Shown here piece by piece: positions 6,714 to 7,031 of a DNA stretch of 7,031 nucleotides. The position numbers and the translations under genes were made by a program. Under the pieces are notes generated by a model. It did no database searches. It was given only the letters and a program-made list of their open reading frames with translations, and was not told the origin of the DNA. The number at the start of each line of letters is the position of its first letter. Position 1 is the first letter of the stretch. This DNA is from Candidatus Avelusimicrobium ruminicola. GTDB taxonomy: Bacteria > Elusimicrobiota > Elusimicrobia > Elusimicrobiales > Elusimicrobiaceae. Location: assembly GCA_900319885.1 (NCBI GenBank), contig ONQH01000049.1, forward strand, positions 1-7,031, written 5' to 3'.

Positions 6714-6728
6714 AACATAAAATATGTT
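6714..6728. repeat. 15-bp palindrome within the left arm
   Basis: AACATA (6714-6719) and TATGTT (6723-6728) are inverted around AAA. The spaced dyad has the size of a dimeric regulator operator or a recombinase core. The same element recurs at 6983-6997. Confidence 0.6.
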
Positions 6729-6790
6729 TTCAGTAGTTGTCCCTCCGTTTTAGCACGTAAAAACTAGGAACATCTACGGTCTACCCTTAT

Positions 6791-6818
6791 AGTATACACA
6801 ACTTTTGCCCATTTTCAA
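6791..6818 (-). promoter_or_regulatory. Candidate sigma70-type promoter pointing left
   Basis: On the minus strand, TTGAAA (6813-6818) and TATACT (6791-6796) are separated by 16 bp and match the consensus at 5 of 6 and 4 of 6 positions. Transcription would start near 6784, cross the left arm in the direction where its hairpin lacks a U-run, and run antisense to the 3' end of the exported coiled-coil gene. The -35 directly abuts the hairpin at 6819-6840. Confidence 0.4.
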
Positions 6819-6840
6819 GGCCTATTTTGAAAAATAGGCC
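6819..6840. repeat. 10-bp perfect hairpin inside the module
   Basis: GGCCTATTTT (6819-6828) and AAAATAGGCC (6831-6840) are exact inverted copies separated by GA. The 22-bp dyad would fold as a stem of about 9 bp with a tetraloop. On the + strand it is followed by CTCTTTTGTGGTTTTT, so it could act as a weak terminator. It could equally shield the adjacent leftward promoter. Confidence 0.6.
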
Positions 6841-6892
6841 CTCTTTTGTGGTTTTTCTCTCTTTTTCCTTAAATCTACGTCGTAAATCTTTA

Positions 6893-6908
6893 TTTGTTTG
6901 GAAACAAA
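6893..6908. repeat. 7-bp A/T-rich hairpin inside the module
   Basis: TTTGTTT (6893-6899) and AAACAAA (6902-6908) flank GG. The stem is weak, and alone it would be unremarkable in AT-rich DNA. It is listed because it is one of several dyads packed into this interval. Confidence 0.4.
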
Positions 6909-6971
6909 ACGCGTGGAAGGTTCCCAATTTAGTTTACAATGCCATTTTTTGTTTCTCCGACCACAAAATCT

Positions 6972-7031
6972 CAACTACTGAAAACATATTTTATGTTAAC
7001 TAAAAATGCCCCGCCTACTCAGGCGGGGCAT
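6972..7031 (-). repeat. Right arm of 60-bp perfect inverted repeat
   Basis: Exact reverse complement of 6680-6739. It reaches the last base of the window, so the repeat may continue beyond. Its palindrome is at 6983-6997 and its terminator hairpin at 7006-7031. Confidence 0.98.
7002..7031 (-). terminator. Rho-independent terminator facing left
   Basis: Mirror copy of the terminator at 6680-6709. On the minus strand the 11-bp GC stem is followed by a U-run (complement of AAAAA at 7002-7006), so it would stop transcription entering from the right. This implies either a minus-strand gene beyond the window or simply duplication of the left arm. Confidence 0.75.

Larger units (their letters stand above)
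6680..6739 (+). repeat. Left arm of 60-bp perfect inverted repeat
   Basis: Every base from 6680 to 6739 is complementary to its partner in 7031 down to 6972 (paired coordinates sum to 13711). Matching stops internally at 6740/6971, where both bases are T. The arm contains the terminator hairpin, then a 15-bp palindrome, then CAGTAGTTG. Confidence 0.98.
6680..7031. other. Inverted-repeat-bounded non-coding module (at least 352 bp)
   Basis: Two perfect 60-bp inverted arms enclose 232 bp without a convincing coding sequence on either strand. The interior is AT-rich with pyrimidine tracts on the + strand, two near-perfect hairpins, a candidate leftward promoter, and a 9-bp inverted pair (TTTTGTGGT 6844-6852, ACCACAAAA 6960-6968). 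No transposase, recombinase or reverse transcriptase is in the window. Possible readings are a MITE-like non-autonomous element, an invertible segment, or a structured RNA locus. No target-site duplication can be tested because the right boundary is the window edge. Confidence 0.5.

Noticed and set aside
6939..7031. Open reading frame starting at ATG 6939 and running off the window end
   Set aside because: No usable Shine-Dalgarno site, unremarkable composition, and most of it lies inside the inverted repeat arm and its terminator hairpin. It reads as chance openness, though the window edge prevents a final answer.
6680..7031. Hairpin telomere or fully palindromic replicon end
   Set aside because: A closed hairpin end would give arms meeting at a central axis. 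Here 232 bp of largely non-symmetric sequence separates them.
6680..7031. Retron, diversity-generating element or CRISPR array
   Set aside because: No reverse transcriptase, Cas gene, spaced direct repeats or template/variable repeat pair is visible, and 60-bp perfect arms are much longer than retron a1/a2 repeats.

Overview
The window carries two complete + strand gene groups from a diderm (Gram-negative-type) bacterium, then about 370 bp of structured non-coding DNA at the right end. The diderm call rests on a TolC-family outer-membrane channel with a signal peptide and on two further exported or membrane-anchored envelope proteins. Shine-Dalgarno sites are strong and base composition is moderate. 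The overall impression fits a lineage such as Elusimicrobiota, but nothing here proves that and no search was run.

Left part (38-4973): a small four-helix DMT-superfamily (DUF486-type) membrane protein comes first. Then a tightly packed operon encodes a full tripartite ABC efflux system: a TolC-like outer-membrane protein, a MacA/HlyD-type periplasmic adaptor, a MacB-type ATPase and a separate MacB/FtsX-type permease. Gaps inside the operon are 1 and 9 bp, and the last two genes overlap by 8 bp. The permease and ATPase, which are one polypeptide in E. coli MacB, are split here. A clear intrinsic terminator (4983-5015) closes the unit.

Middle part (5060-6658): an ECF-type sigma factor, a short zinc-finger (ZAS-like) transmembrane anti-sigma factor overlapping it by ATGA, and an exported coiled-coil protein with a His/Gly/Lys-rich tail. 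The layout (sigma, membrane anti-sigma, periplasmic helical protein) resembles envelope or metal-stress sensing modules such as CnrYXH or CpxP-like systems. That analogy is inference. An intrinsic terminator follows.

Right end (6659-7031): no convincing gene. A perfect 60-bp inverted repeat (6680-6739 and 6972-7031) brackets 232 bp. Each arm contains a GC-rich terminator hairpin pointing inward and a 15-bp palindrome. The interior holds two more hairpins and a candidate sigma70-type promoter pointing left, outward over the 3' end of the last gene. It could be a MITE-like element, an invertible promoter segment, a structured RNA locus, or an artefact near a contig end. The last base of the window is the last base that can be paired in the repeat, so the true outer boundary is unknown. 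This is the least explained part of the window.
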